A stretch of 64,000 bases of DNA from Porphyridium purpureum (lineage: Eukaryota > Rhodophyta > Bangiophyceae > Porphyridiales > Porphyridiaceae): NCBI GenBank assembly GCA_008690995.1, contig VRMN01000002.1, forward strand, positions 186,001 to 250,000, given 5' to 3'. The notes under the pieces are model-generated. The model saw only the letters and a list, made by a program, of their open reading frames with translations. It ran no database searches and was not told the DNA's origin. Shown in pieces: positions 28,167 to 37,443 of the stretch (positions are counted from its first letter, which is position 1; the number at the start of each line of letters is the position of its first letter). The translations under genes were made by a program, and so were the position numbers.

Positions 28167-30818
28167 TCACGCTCTGTCAATGCCATTTCCGCGGCCGCGG
28201 CCGCTGCGGCCGCGGGACACTGAACCCGCCGCATTCCAGCTCCAACCGCGCCCGCGACCGCGTGCTCCGGAAGCCGCGGCGCGCCGTGCCGCGACGTCGG
28301 AGCTTCCGTCTGAGGATGATTCCTGGATCGCGTCAACTTCAACGCGCGCGTCGTCGCCGGTATCCGCGTCATCGCGGTTCGCTAGGACGGACGCGCGAGC
28401 GCGCGTAGAGGCCGACCGCTTCTGCGACACGGGTGCACGCGCTTCCTCGCTGCCCGACTCGGCCACCACCTGCACGTCGCTGTCTTCATCGCGATCATAA
28501 TTGGCGCGGCTTGTCTTCTTGTTCGCAGAGGTGCGCGCAGTCGATCGAGCGGCAGAGGCGGATGCAAGTGCTCCGCGTCCACGCGCGCCGCGCCCTGCCA
28601 AGCTGCCGCGACCGCGCCCGCGTCCTCGGCCACGCGCTGGCGCGGTCACATCAGAGTCCGCATCATCGTCGGCAGACTCATCCGAGTCCATGAATCTGCT
28701 GCCGCCCTTTCGAGCCGAGGCCGCAGCGGAGGGGTCGCCAGAGGTCGGCTGCGCATTCACGTGCGGGAGGCTGCAAATCACCCTCTCGATTTCCACGTGC
28801 CGGTCCGTCCCACCGGAGCGCAAGCCGTGCAGTCCGCCCTCGCGCTCTCTGAGCGCCGCAACACGTGCCGCAGCCGCGTCTTTGCACATGCGCTCGACCT
28901 GTTCCGCCTCGTCCAGTGGCACATCGCCCTTGGCCATTGCGTCAGTCGCCGTACGCCCAGCGGCTTCTACCAGCGCGCCAAACGCACCGGTTTCTTGCTT
29001 GTACACAAAGCGAAACATCGCATCCAGCACTTCCTCTTTGGACAGGGTCACAAAGCGCTGCTTGTCCAAACAGTACCCGACCAAATCCATCATGTTAATA
29101 TCCTCCGCGTCTTCGGCGTCAAAGCGCTTGCGCTTCAGCTTGTCTACCATTTGCTTGACCGTGAGCCCAGCGTCTTCGTGTGCCTCGCCAGTCGCGTCCC
29201 GGACGGTTGGACGACGCACCACTGGAGCGCGCGGCTTTGAAAACAGCACCAGGTCCATCGAGTTGGCCACTCGGTTCACGAATTTCTGGCCGAACCGGAC
29301 CGAGCTGAATGTGGCATAGTCGCCGTTGTGGTCCAGCCGCAAGCGGATGAGCGGCACGCTGACGTCGTCTAAGTCCAAGAAGCGCCGGTAGAACGGGACA
29401 TGCGGAAAGTGCTTTCCCACGATGCTCTTCCGCACCGACCAGTCGCGACTGGACTGCGCCAAAATGGCCTCGATGCGCTTCTCGGCAAACGCTTCGATCC
29501 CAGCGGCGTCGTGCGGCTCTAGCGCCTCTTCGTCCGTGAGATTCACGGTCTGAAAGTAGAATGGGCGCGTCGTTAGAAGCGGGATTTTGTCAAACTTGAA
29601 CGCCATGCCTCGAATCGTGAGCATCGCGACGTGCTTCGGCACTGCTTCGGCCTCGCACAGCGATGTCGCCACCGAGGAGCCCGGCTGCGTCACCGCAGGG
29701 TGGCCGCCTTCGAGCTCGACGCGACACTCGTGCTCGTGGCCCCACAGCACCATGTCCATCCACTCAGGTAGCATATGCGGGCTCACCGCCTTTTTGCTGC
29801 CACGCACGGCGCGGTCCTGATGCAGCGCGAGGAGGTTGAACCACGTCTTTCGGTGTGCCTCTTCCTCCGGTGACATCCAGTTGATCTCACCCTTTCCCAT
29901 CTTTTCATGGAGCTGCTCGTCGCGCATGTTTCCAAGCCCATACAGCGCAAGTCGCGTGATGCCCTTGGTGATGAGCAGTGGTTCCACCTGCACAGTCTCG
30001 CCCTTGCCAAACACGCCAAAGTAGTTGATGACGCCGTTCTCGGCCAACTCGTCAAGCGAGCTAATGTACGGCCGGTTCGCGCTGGCCGCCGACGGATCGT
30101 CGTGGTTGCCGTGAATCGCAAAGACCGGCATGCTCACTTTGAGATGCGGGCTCAGGAAATTAAAGGGGCGCCCTTCACTCGCCGAGCCAGCCACGGTCAA
30201 GGGGAACTTGGGCGGCTCGCCCTTCCACGAATACGAGTGCAGAATCTGGTAGGCATCAAGCATGCTTGCCTTGCTGGGCCGATTCAAATGAAACAAGTCG
30301 CCTCCATGCACCAGCATGTCTGCCTTGTACTCGCGCGCGAGCGCGAGCGCCTCCTCAAACGCTCGGAACGAGTCTGGCGCGCGAATGGTGTCCGACTCGG
30401 CGTATCCCAGGTGCGTGTCTGTAATCAGAAACACGCGCAGCTCGTCGGGATCATCCTCGTTTGCCGTGCAGTCTGGCGGCTCCCCCAACGACACCGCTCG
30501 CGACGCCGGCCGCGCGTCGACTTGCCCATCCCGCGGCGACGAGTCCGCGCGGCGGCCGCGCGCCGCACCAACATGCCTACTTTCCTCGAGCGCCAGACCT
30601 GCCGAATCCTGCGAGTCCTCACCTTCGTCACACACCACCGAGCGAGCGTGCTCGTCTGCACTGTGCGGCTCGGCGCGCACGCGGCGCCTCTTTGTCACGG
30701 CACGGACCGCATCCTCACTAGCGTCAGAATCAGACCCTACCAGCCTGAGATCCGCGGCCGAAGTACCTCCCGCACGGCGCTTCCCAATGGACCCTCGACC
30801 GCCTCCGGCCCTCCCCAT
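28167..30818 (-). CDS. MRE11: MRE11 double-strand-break repair nuclease
   Basis: MRE11 is the nuclease of the MRE11-RAD50-NBS1 complex. The phosphoesterase motifs are all present: DTHLGY, GGDLFHLN, GNHDDP, LALHQD and GHEHEC, with the typical PGSSVATSL after them. The C-terminal half has the DNA-binding/capping region (FGQKFVNRVANS). A disordered tail with RG repeats (the GAR motif) and SxE-rich acidic patches lies near the end. From the ATG at 30818 the protein is 883 residues. Unusually, about 110 residues precede the nuclease domain, including a basic KRRRVR nuclear-localisation-like stretch, whereas most MRE11 proteins begin the nuclease domain almost at residue 1. The ATG at 30923 is an alternative start. 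Confidence 0.92.
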   Translation of the reverse strand: MGRAGGGRGSIGKRRAGGTSAADLRLVGSDSDASEDAVRAVTKRRRVRAEPHSADEHARSVVCDEGEDSQDSAGLALEESRHVGAARGRRADSSPRDGQVDARPASRAVSLGEPPDCTANEDDPDELRVFLITDTHLGYAESDTIRAPDSFRAFEEALALAREYKADMLVHGGDLFHLNRPSKASMLDAYQILHSYSWKGEPPKFPLTVAGSASEGRPFNFLSPHLKVSMPVFAIHGNHDDPSAASANRPYISSLDELAENGVINYFGVFGKGETVQVEPLLITKGITRLALYGLGNMRDEQLHEKMGKGEINWMSPEEEAHRKTWFNLLALHQDRAVRGSKKAVSPHMLPEWMDMVLWGHEHECRVELEGGHPAVTQPGSSVATSLCEAEAVPKHVAMLTIRGMAFKFDKIPLLTTRPFYFQTVNLTDEEALEPHDAAGIEAFAEKRIEAILAQSSRDWSVRKSIVGKHFPHVPFYRRFLDLDDVSVPLIRLRLDHNGDYATFSSVRFGQKFVNRVANSMDLVLFSKPRAPVVRRPTVRDATGEAHEDAGLTVKQMVDKLKRKRFDAEDAEDINMMDLVGYCLDKQRFVTLSKEEVLDAMFRFVYKQETGAFGALVEAAGRTATDAMAKGDVPLDEAEQVERMCKDAAAARVAALREREGGLHGLRSGGTDRHVEIERVICSLPHVNAQPTSGDPSAAASARKGGSRFMDSDESADDDADSDVTAPARGRGRGRGRGSLAGRGARGRGALASASAARSTARTSANKKTSRANYDRDEDSDVQVVAESGSEEARAPVSQKRSASTRARASVLANRDDADTGDDARVEVDAIQESSSDGSSDVAARRAAASGARGRGRGWSWNAAGSVSRGRSGRGRGNGIDRA

Positions 30819-30953
30819 CCGCACACCACAACACTCATCCCTTTCCCTTCTCGTTCCCCTGCCCCCCTTCCCCCCTCCGCATCTTCTCTCCCGCACCAAA
30901 CCCTCACCCACCGTACCCCCCATCCCGTCAACTGTACACCCCTTCCGCGCATC

Positions 30954-30961
30954 CACTGTAC
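30954..30961 (-). promoter_or_regulatory. CACTGTAC octamer before MRE11
   Basis: An exact copy lies about 136 bp upstream of the MRE11 ATG, with a near copy ACTGTACACC at 30931-30940 and another partial match at 31077-31084. Confidence 0.35.
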
Positions 30962-30979
30962 ACCCGTCAACCACGCATC

Positions 30980-30987
30980 GCGCGAAA
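30980..30987 (-). promoter_or_regulatory. E2F-type site before MRE11
   Basis: GCGCGAAA (TTTCGCGC on the minus strand) lies about 160 bp upstream of the MRE11 ATG, the same 8-mer as before POLD3. Confidence 0.4.
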
Positions 30988-31162
30988 GTGCCCGCACGGA
31001 AAGCCCATCGAAATCGGACTTGAAATCGAACCTGAAATCAAAGCGGCGCGCGTTTTGTCACGCTGTGCGTCGACAAACTGTACCTCGTCGGAGTGCCAAC
31101 CATGCATATACAAACGATGGCGTTTAGCTATGGGTGCAGTGTAGGGTTACTCCGCGGCTGCA

Positions 31163-31167
31163 TCGGG
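31163..31167. repeat. Target-site duplication TCGGG, left copy
   Basis: TCGGG immediately precedes the left LTR and is repeated immediately after the right LTR (36655-36659). Five bp is the usual copia duplication. Confidence 0.9.
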
Positions 31168-31354
31168 TGTTATAAAATCCACTTTCAACTTTATAGAAAG
31201 TCTACTGTTGGCAAAGTTGAACGTGACACCCCTACCGAATGGGTCTAAGAGATCGGCGCCTCGGCCGTCCCGGCAGCGGCGCCTATGCAGGCACCTGCTG
31301 CTTCTTCGTCGTGCGGTTCATCTGTCGGTAGCTGTACCGCCGTGTTCTTCAACA
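31168..31354 (-). repeat. Copia 3' LTR (left on the map)
   Basis: 187 bp, identical to 36468-36654. It holds a TATAAAG-like box on the element strand. The element's pol frame ends inside this LTR. Confidence 0.93.
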
Positions 31355-34300
31355 CACTCCCTGCCTGCTTGGCGCGGAAGGGCGTTCGTCCGAGCAGCTG
31401 ATCTCGCAGCTTTTGAAACCTTGCCCCCTGTAATGGCTTGGTTAAGACATCGGCGGTCATGCCGTCGCTGGGGCAGTGGTGCACCACAACCTCTCCATTC
31501 TTCACCTTGTCGGTGACGAAGAAGTGCCGGATATGCATATGACGAGTACGTGACGAGTTCGGGCGGCCATTGGCAATCATTGCCATCGTGGACATGTTGT
31601 CCTGTAGCAGGTGCGCCGCGCCGAAGTCCACGCCCTGTGCCGCAAGAAAGTTGCGAGTCCAGATGAGCTGCCCAACGTTGTCGCTTACCGCGACCAGCTC
31701 AGCTTCAGTGCTGCTCTTCGTAACGACTTTCTGCTTGCTGCTCTTGGCAAAAATTGCCCCGCGTCCCAGCGAAATGGCGACGCCAGTGTGGCTGGTCATG
31801 CCCTCGTGGACAGCGAACGCAGCGTCCACAGAAGCTGTCGGTGGGCTGGAGACGGCAAAGGCAACGCCGAGATCGCGGGTAGTGGAGAGGTAACGCAGTG
31901 CACGCTGGAGTTTTCTCTCATCTTCGACGGTCGGCGCGGATACGCGCGTGCTCAAAAAACTGACCGCGGTCAGCAAGTCAGGACGCGCACGTTTTGCCAT
32001 ATACAACAGCTTACACACCAGAGAATGGAAACGGTCTGCACGCGGGCCGGACAGACGCTCGACCTTATTGCTCACAGCAAAGAGGTTTGTACCGGCTGGG
32101 GAGGAGCTGCGGCCGCTGACCGCGGAGTCTTTAAGTACTGTCTCCACGTAGCCTGGCATGCTCACGGAGACGATCCCAGGAGTATTGAAATCGAATACCA
32201 TCCCGACGTAGCTCAGGACCTTGCCGCGGTGTCGCTCAACGCCGTCATACTCATGTTCAATCTCTCGAATCAAACCGTCAATGTCGCTTTCACTGGGCGC
32301 GGAAACAAAGACATCATCCACATGCAGGACCACAGTCACCTGGCGTCCATGCTGCTCTCGGTTCCAAACGCATGCGTCGTATGGGTTCGGCACGAATCGC
32401 AGCTTTACGAGCAGGCCTGTAAGCTTTTCGTACCAAAGCTTTGATGCCAGAATGGTGCCGTAAAGTGCCTTGTTTAAGCGGCAGATCATTGTTCCGTCGA
32501 CGTTCTGCTGTGCTTGGTAGCGCGGCTCAATGGCAACCAGCGTGTTTGCTAAAAATCGGTTCAGGCGGATATACGTCGGCGGGTTGTCCGGCATCTGGGC
32601 ATTGAGGAAGGCGCCAGGGAAATCGATACTTGCCACTGCACGATTTTCTTGCGCGGCCAATGCAGCGATAAGGAAGAGCGCGTTTGTAGACGCTGTTGGC
32701 GATGACGCGTCCGGATACAGCGACTTGTCCTGAAGGTTGCCGCCAGCGACCAAGCGCGCCTTTATTTTCTTCAGGTCGCCATTGGCCCATGTCTGCGCTT
32801 TGACAAAAAGGTGCGACGGGATGATCATTCTCCTTTGCGCCCATGACATGTCACGCAGTGCCACCGGATGCAGAACATCCTTGCCATGCCGTGGAAGCAT
32901 TTGGGCAACCTCGGCTACGACAGCCTGCAGCGCCCCAGCACCATACTGTCGGCAGGCTGCCTTTGCACTGAGATGCATCACCGAGGCGTGCTTGAGCGTG
33001 GTGAGGAATGCGCGAGCTCTCTTGCTGATCTCGTCAGGTTCGACGACACCCGTGGCTTTGCGCTTGCTCATGCTTGTCCTCGTGCTCGGCTTGCGCGCAC
33101 GCTTGCCTCGCTGCGGCATGGCTCCAGCCGTGCGCTTGAGCTCCATGATGATTGAGTGGCTACGCTTTAGCAGATCTTCGGGCGGCTCGCACGCCTCCTG
33201 TTGCTCGCCGTTTGTTGGAGCCTTACGCTTGCGGTCAGGTTTGATTTCGATTGCTTGTTCCTTGAAGCGCACCGACTCTGATGCCGGCGACGGGGAAGGC
33301 CAGTAGTCGCCTATAGGATGTTGCGGCCCCGACCCTTCTGCGGATTCATGTGCTCCCAGTTCTTCCGCAGTTTCATGGCCTCCTAGATTCTCCGCACTTT
33401 TGTGCACTCCCGGGTTTTCCGCCGGTCCTAGCACTCCCGGGTTTTCTGCCGCTCCTGGTACTCCCGGGTTTCCCGTTGGCTCTAAATCGTCGTGCTCGTG
33501 AACCGGGTTTCCGTGCAGTGCCTCTGCATCGTCGCTGGCAAGCTTTGGTGATTGCTGGTGCTGCAGCATTCGTGGACTTGGGGACGGGCTGGTATTGGTC
33601 GCGTCCCGGATGGACGGCAGTCGTGCTTGTTCGGAAGCAGCTGCAAGTTGATCGTCTTCACGTGCAGACTCATGCTTGTCAGGCAGGTCGGCGTCTTCAC
33701 TAGATAGATAAGTTGCGGGCAACTCATCTGGTTCATACGTCGTGCCAGCAACCTCGTAATCATCCTCGTAATTAGTAGGCACCGTGGATGCTGATGCTTC
33801 CTGAACTGGTTCTGCGGCATCAACAGTCTCGTCCAAGCCACGCTCGCTGTGGGCTGCATCGAGCAGAACCACTCCGCCGTGCGCAAGATCGTTCATGCGC
33901 TCAATGACTTCTGCAGGCGTCGGCAGCTGCGTCCAGCGCTGACGAACTGTTGTCCGGCCCGTTTTCAGACCGAACATGTGCCAGCTGCCGCTCAAGTTGT
34001 CTGAGCCATATAGCGCAATGCACCCCTCTGTGCGCGGCTTTAGCGAGTTGCATGTCTTGGCTGTGTGCACTTGAACGTATTCGCCGAACTTCAGGCGCAG
34101 GTCTCGACTTGCATCGGTTTTTAGACCAGTGAAGAGTTCGCGAGCGCTTGCACCGGGGCTCTGAGAAACCGTGGATGGCAGCATGTTCAACCGCTGCACG
34201 CAGTATTGTACGGCGGCCGCCAGAAGCCCGAGCGGCAGTCGAAACGGAAGGCCATTGACAACGCAGCGCACACGTTCCTTCACGAGCCGTATGGCGCGCT

Positions 34301-35276
34301 CGGCGGCGGGCACGGCCTCGGTGGCAGCCGTAATCTCCGGCAGGATACCCGCGCGCATAAGCTCCTCTGCGACTGCGACGAGGCCACTCTCTGGGTCGGA
34401 CCGAATCTCATTAATGAGAACATTGTGAGCTGAGGCGTGCGCAATTTGTGCGCGCAGCGCCCGGCCAATGTCCGCAGCGGTCTTGTTACGCATAGGCGTC
34501 ACATACACGTATTGCGAAGGCTTGGCTACGGCGAGCAAGAAAGGCTGTCTTTCGATGAACATCACGTCGCAGTGCAGGCTTTGTTGCTGCCTTGCCAGCC
34601 GACGCCGCACTTCTGGAATCTTTGGGCTCCGGTGCCCAGTGGTACGACCCTTCAGGGCTGCGACGTCCGGGCCCCACAAAATGAGCGCGCGGTCGACATC
34701 TCTAGCTGTGACACTCGTACCAATCAGAGCCCCGCTGCGCATGGCATGCAGCAGCGCGGAGGTTGACGGGTAGGCCAGCTTTCGCACGAGATCTTGGGCC
34801 TCGCGGGCTTTGTCTATCTCTCGCTTAGTAAATTCTTGGTCGTGCTCGGTCGCAGTGAGTAGTGCGGAGCACGGGGTACGATTGGAGGCGGGTACAATAC
34901 TCAAACGGCGAAAATGCTCCTTATCTTTTACTCTGCACGTGTACACATGGTCGTGTCGGTGAGTAAAGACTAAGGGATCGCCGGCGGGCAAGCGAAGCAC
35001 AAACTGGTCTTTGACATGGTCAAACGTCAGGTTGTGGCCTGCCATTTTTAGGCGGCCAGCAGATAGCAGATTCGCGTTCACGTGCTTACTCCAGTACGCA
35101 ACGCCGACCGCAGTGTCTCCGCAGAACTCGACGCGCTGCTCTTGCGCTCCCTTTTGGATTCCCGACAGGTGAAGAGGTTGACTTGCCCGGCGAAAGTTAC
35201 TGACGAGGCTCTTACTGCGCAAGATGTGCTCGCTAGCCAACGTGTCAAGCCCCACTTCGTTGTCGCCAAAAGGCAT
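31245..35276 (-). CDS. Copia pol: integrase, reverse transcriptase, RNase H
   Basis: This frame of about 1,343 codons carries a gag-pre-integrase/integrase region in its first third, a long Glu/Pro-rich spacer, then the copia reverse transcriptase (FPGAFLNAQMP; LNKALYGTILASKLWYEKL; LHVDDVFV) and RNase H (KSSTEAELVAVSDNVGQLIW; RTRHMHIRHFFV). It overlaps the 3' LTR at its end. Treated here as part of the element, not a host gene. Confidence 0.9.
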   Translation of the reverse strand: MPFGDNEVGLDTLASEHILRSKSLVSNFRRASQPLHLSGIQKGAQEQRVEFCGDTAVGVAYWSKHVNANLLSAGRLKMAGHNLTFDHVKDQFVLRLPAGDPLVFTHRHDHVYTCRVKDKEHFRRLSIVPASNRTPCSALLTATEHDQEFTKREIDKAREAQDLVRKLAYPSTSALLHAMRSGALIGTSVTARDVDRALILWGPDVAALKGRTTGHRSPKIPEVRRRLARQQQSLHCDVMFIERQPFLLAVAKPSQYVYVTPMRNKTAADIGRALRAQIAHASAHNVLINEIRSDPESGLVAVAEELMRAGILPEITAATEAVPAAERAIRLVKERVRCVVNGLPFRLPLGLLAAAVQYCVQRLNMLPSTVSQSPGASARELFTGLKTDASRDLRLKFGEYVQVHTAKTCNSLKPRTEGCIALYGSDNLSGSWHMFGLKTGRTTVRQRWTQLPTPAEVIERMNDLAHGGVVLLDAAHSERGLDETVDAAEPVQEASASTVPTNYEDDYEVAGTTYEPDELPATYLSSEDADLPDKHESAREDDQLAAASEQARLPSIRDATNTSPSPSPRMLQHQQSPKLASDDAEALHGNPVHEHDDLEPTGNPGVPGAAENPGVLGPAENPGVHKSAENLGGHETAEELGAHESAEGSGPQHPIGDYWPSPSPASESVRFKEQAIEIKPDRKRKAPTNGEQQEACEPPEDLLKRSHSIIMELKRTAGAMPQRGKRARKPSTRTSMSKRKATGVVEPDEISKRARAFLTTLKHASVMHLSAKAACRQYGAGALQAVVAEVAQMLPRHGKDVLHPVALRDMSWAQRRMIIPSHLFVKAQTWANGDLKKIKARLVAGGNLQDKSLYPDASSPTASTNALFLIAALAAQENRAVASIDFPGAFLNAQMPDNPPTYIRLNRFLANTLVAIEPRYQAQQNVDGTMICRLNKALYGTILASKLWYEKLTGLLVKLRFVPNPYDACVWNREQHGRQVTVVLHVDDVFVSAPSESDIDGLIREIEHEYDGVERHRGKVLSYVGMVFDFNTPGIVSVSMPGYVETVLKDSAVSGRSSSPAGTNLFAVSNKVERLSGPRADRFHSLVCKLLYMAKRARPDLLTAVSFLSTRVSAPTVEDERKLQRALRYLSTTRDLGVAFAVSSPPTASVDAAFAVHEGMTSHTGVAISLGRGAIFAKSSKQKVVTKSSTEAELVAVSDNVGQLIWTRNFLAAQGVDFGAAHLLQDNMSTMAMIANGRPNSSRTRHMHIRHFFVTDKVKNGEVVVHHCPSDGMTADVLTKPLQGARFQKLRDQLLGRTPFRAKQAGSVLKNTAVQLPTDEPHDEEAAGACIGAAAGTAEAPIS

Positions 35277-35339
35277 TGCGCTCTCGAGCGCCCATCCTTG
35301 TCTGCGCCTGCGAGCCGGCTGGGCTCGCAGGCCGCGTCC

Positions 35340-36428
35340 TCATGCGGAGGCATGCTCATCGATTTCATCATCCGTGGTTGCACGGTGCGCGTGCGCGGCG
35401 TTGGCGGCCCCATTGTGTCGTCCTCGCGCAGCGCGAGCGTTTAGCAGCTCGCGTGCGGTACGCTGCAGCTCACGAATGAGCTGCATCTCGTTGTCGTCGT
35501 CTTGGCGCGTACTCGGCCGCCTTGCGCCGCGATATCCGCGCGACAATGCAGCGCGCGAAGGTGGAGCGCGCGGCTCTTCCTTCCTTTCTTCGGCGAGCGA
35601 GGTCTGATATATCGCTGCCGCGGGCTTCGGCGCTCGCGTAAACTCGAAGTCGGCTAAGAATTGGTAGGTCTGATCAACACTCAGCGTGCGCATGCCGGCG
35701 TTTTTGTGATACGCCACAGCTTCTACAAAGCGTCCCGCGTTCACTTTCTCTAAGAAATCCAAGCCAAGGCGTTCGCCAGAAGGCACGCTTTCGCCGACAA
35801 TCTGCATAGCCAGAAGCGTTGCTTCGAAACGCACTTTAAAAGAGGGCAGGTCCTCTCCGGGCTCCATTCGTACAGCGTCGTAGCGCTGACGCGCATAAAG
35901 CTGCTTGGCGACCTCCGTCTTGCCTCGCGTCATGTGCACAGAAATGACCTCGTGCACGAGCAAGAGCGGGTCGTTCGAGTCCTGGGCCAGCTGTGTCCAG
36001 GTCGAGCAGCGCTTCAGTGCGGCGCGAGATGCGGCACTGAGTTGCCCGATGATGAGTCCAAATACCTTCACGCGAGCACTCTTGAGCTCAGCGCTCCAGC
36101 GCGCTCGCTCCTGTATCGCTGCGCGCATCTGCTCCTTGACCAGGAAAGCTCGCATCTCCTCGTCCACGTGTCCCGGAAACTCGATCGTCTCGACAGGAGC
36201 CGTGGGTGGCTGCGGGTACCTTGGGGCATTTGGTCCGACCCCAATATCGAATACTGACGCAATGTCTCCGTACTCTCGGCGCGTGTGGGCACTGAGCGAC
36301 TCTAACCAAATCACGACTGCCTCCGCGGGCTGCGCCTCTTGCTCTGAGTAAGAGAGGAGAGGGAGAGCCGGGATGAGACCCTGCTCACGCGGCGCGCGCG
36401 CACCGGCTCGGCGGTATACTGAAGCCAT
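35340..36428 (-). CDS. Copia gag
   Basis: A frame of about 362 codons just inside the 5' LTR contains a UBN2-like gag core (around LYARQRYDAVRMEPGEDLPSF) and a basic Arg/Ala-rich tail. It belongs to the retrotransposon. Confidence 0.8.
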   Translation of the reverse strand: MASVYRRAGARAPREQGLIPALPLLSYSEQEAQPAEAVVIWLESLSAHTRREYGDIASVFDIGVGPNAPRYPQPPTAPVETIEFPGHVDEEMRAFLVKEQMRAAIQERARWSAELKSARVKVFGLIIGQLSAASRAALKRCSTWTQLAQDSNDPLLLVHEVISVHMTRGKTEVAKQLYARQRYDAVRMEPGEDLPSFKVRFEATLLAMQIVGESVPSGERLGLDFLEKVNAGRFVEAVAYHKNAGMRTLSVDQTYQFLADFEFTRAPKPAAAIYQTSLAEERKEEPRAPPSRAALSRGYRGARRPSTRQDDDNEMQLIRELQRTARELLNARAARGRHNGAANAAHAHRATTDDEIDEHASA

Positions 36429-36467
36429 GAGCACTTGTGTGCGGTGCAGCGGGGAACTTCAACTTTG

Positions 36468-36654
36468 TGTTATAAAATCCACTTTCAACTTTATAGAAAG
36501 TCTACTGTTGGCAAAGTTGAACGTGACACCCCTACCGAATGGGTCTAAGAGATCGGCGCCTCGGCCGTCCCGGCAGCGGCGCCTATGCAGGCACCTGCTG
36601 CTTCTTCGTCGTGCGGTTCATCTGTCGGTAGCTGTACCGCCGTGTTCTTCAACA
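36468..36654 (-). repeat. Copia 5' LTR (right on the map)
   Basis: 187 bp, identical to 31168-31354. Because pol ends within the LTR, this copy also encodes an out-of-context copy of the last ~36 pol codons. Confidence 0.93.
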
Positions 36655-36659
36655 TCGGG
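36655..36659. repeat. Target-site duplication TCGGG, right copy
   Basis: Matches the five bases before the left LTR. Confidence 0.9.
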
Positions 36660-37443
36660 TGCGGGTTTGACACACAGAGAGACGAGAGAGGACGCGTGAT
36701 TGTGTGAGCAAAGAAGGTGGACGGGATGAGACGGGCGGCGTTGTTTTGATATGGTGTGATCAGGCAAGGGGGCGGCACGGAGGGAGGAGGGAGGAAGGAA
36801 AACTCAGACGTTAGGAGCAAGCAGCTCGCGGTTAATGATGGGAAAGCGAGAAAGGAACGTTGTGGTTTAGCGGTTCTGGCTTAGCGGTTCCGGTTTCGGG
36901 TTTAGCGGTTAGGGTTAGGGTTGTTGTGTGTGAGTTGCCGGGGGGTGTTCGGGCGGTTTCATGGTTTGGATGGTGCCGGGGGAGGAAGGGGGCGCGGACG
37001 CGGTTCGTGGTTGGATTGAAGGAGAGGGTTTGAAAGCAGGAGGAGCGGGAGAGGGAGGGCGGAAAGGCAGCAAGAGGTGTGGGGGAGGTGGTGTTGGTGG
37101 TGGACCGAGGGGGTGGGACGCGTGGGGAGGAGTGGTGTGCGGTGGACTCCGAGCGCGGCGGCGGTGGGAGGAGAGCCCGGTGCGTGTGTGTGGCGGCGGT
37201 GTGGTGTGGGAGGGGGAGGAAGCGTGGCGTTGCGATCGAGGACGGAAGGTGGAGGTACACGGCAGGGAAGGTGTGCGGGAGAGGGGCGGGCGGTGTGGAT
37301 GTACGTGGTGCGGCCGTAGCGCGCGCCGTGGGTGAGGGAGCGGGCGGGGAAGAGCGGGTCGTGTTGGTGCACGTGCGCGCCGCGCAGAGGGGTTCGGGGG
37401 AGCTGCGGGGTGACGGGTTCCCGCGCCGCGCGATCGAGAGAGC
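36660..37443. other. Intergenic, promoter of the NAPE-PLD-like gene
   Basis: Contains degenerate GGTTTAGCGGTT units from 36863 leading into a short telomere-like tract, then a long G-rich purine tract (about 36960-37350). No gene is supported. Confidence 0.5.
36907..36922 (+). promoter_or_regulatory. Telobox-like TTAGGG tract
   Basis: GGTTAGGGTTAGGGTT, equivalent to plant telo-box repeats (AAACCCTAA on the other strand), lies about 520 bp upstream of the NAPE-PLD-like ATG. Confidence 0.4.

Larger units (their letters stand above)
31168..36654 (-). mobile_element. Ty1/copia LTR retrotransposon, young and apparently whole
   Basis: The 5,487-bp element lies on the minus strand between two 187-bp LTRs that start TG and end CA, flanked by a TCGGG duplication. 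Gag and Pol sit in two consecutive open frames, in the order gag, integrase, reverse transcriptase, RNase H, which defines the copia superfamily. The LTRs are identical over all 187 bp, so insertion is very recent on an evolutionary scale. No break is obvious by eye. It inserted between the MRE11 promoter region and the NAPE-PLD-like gene without hitting a coding region. Confidence 0.93.

Noticed and set aside
29907-31127. 406-codon plus-strand open frame
   Set aside because: Antisense to MRE11, with high-GC composition and no recognisable motifs.
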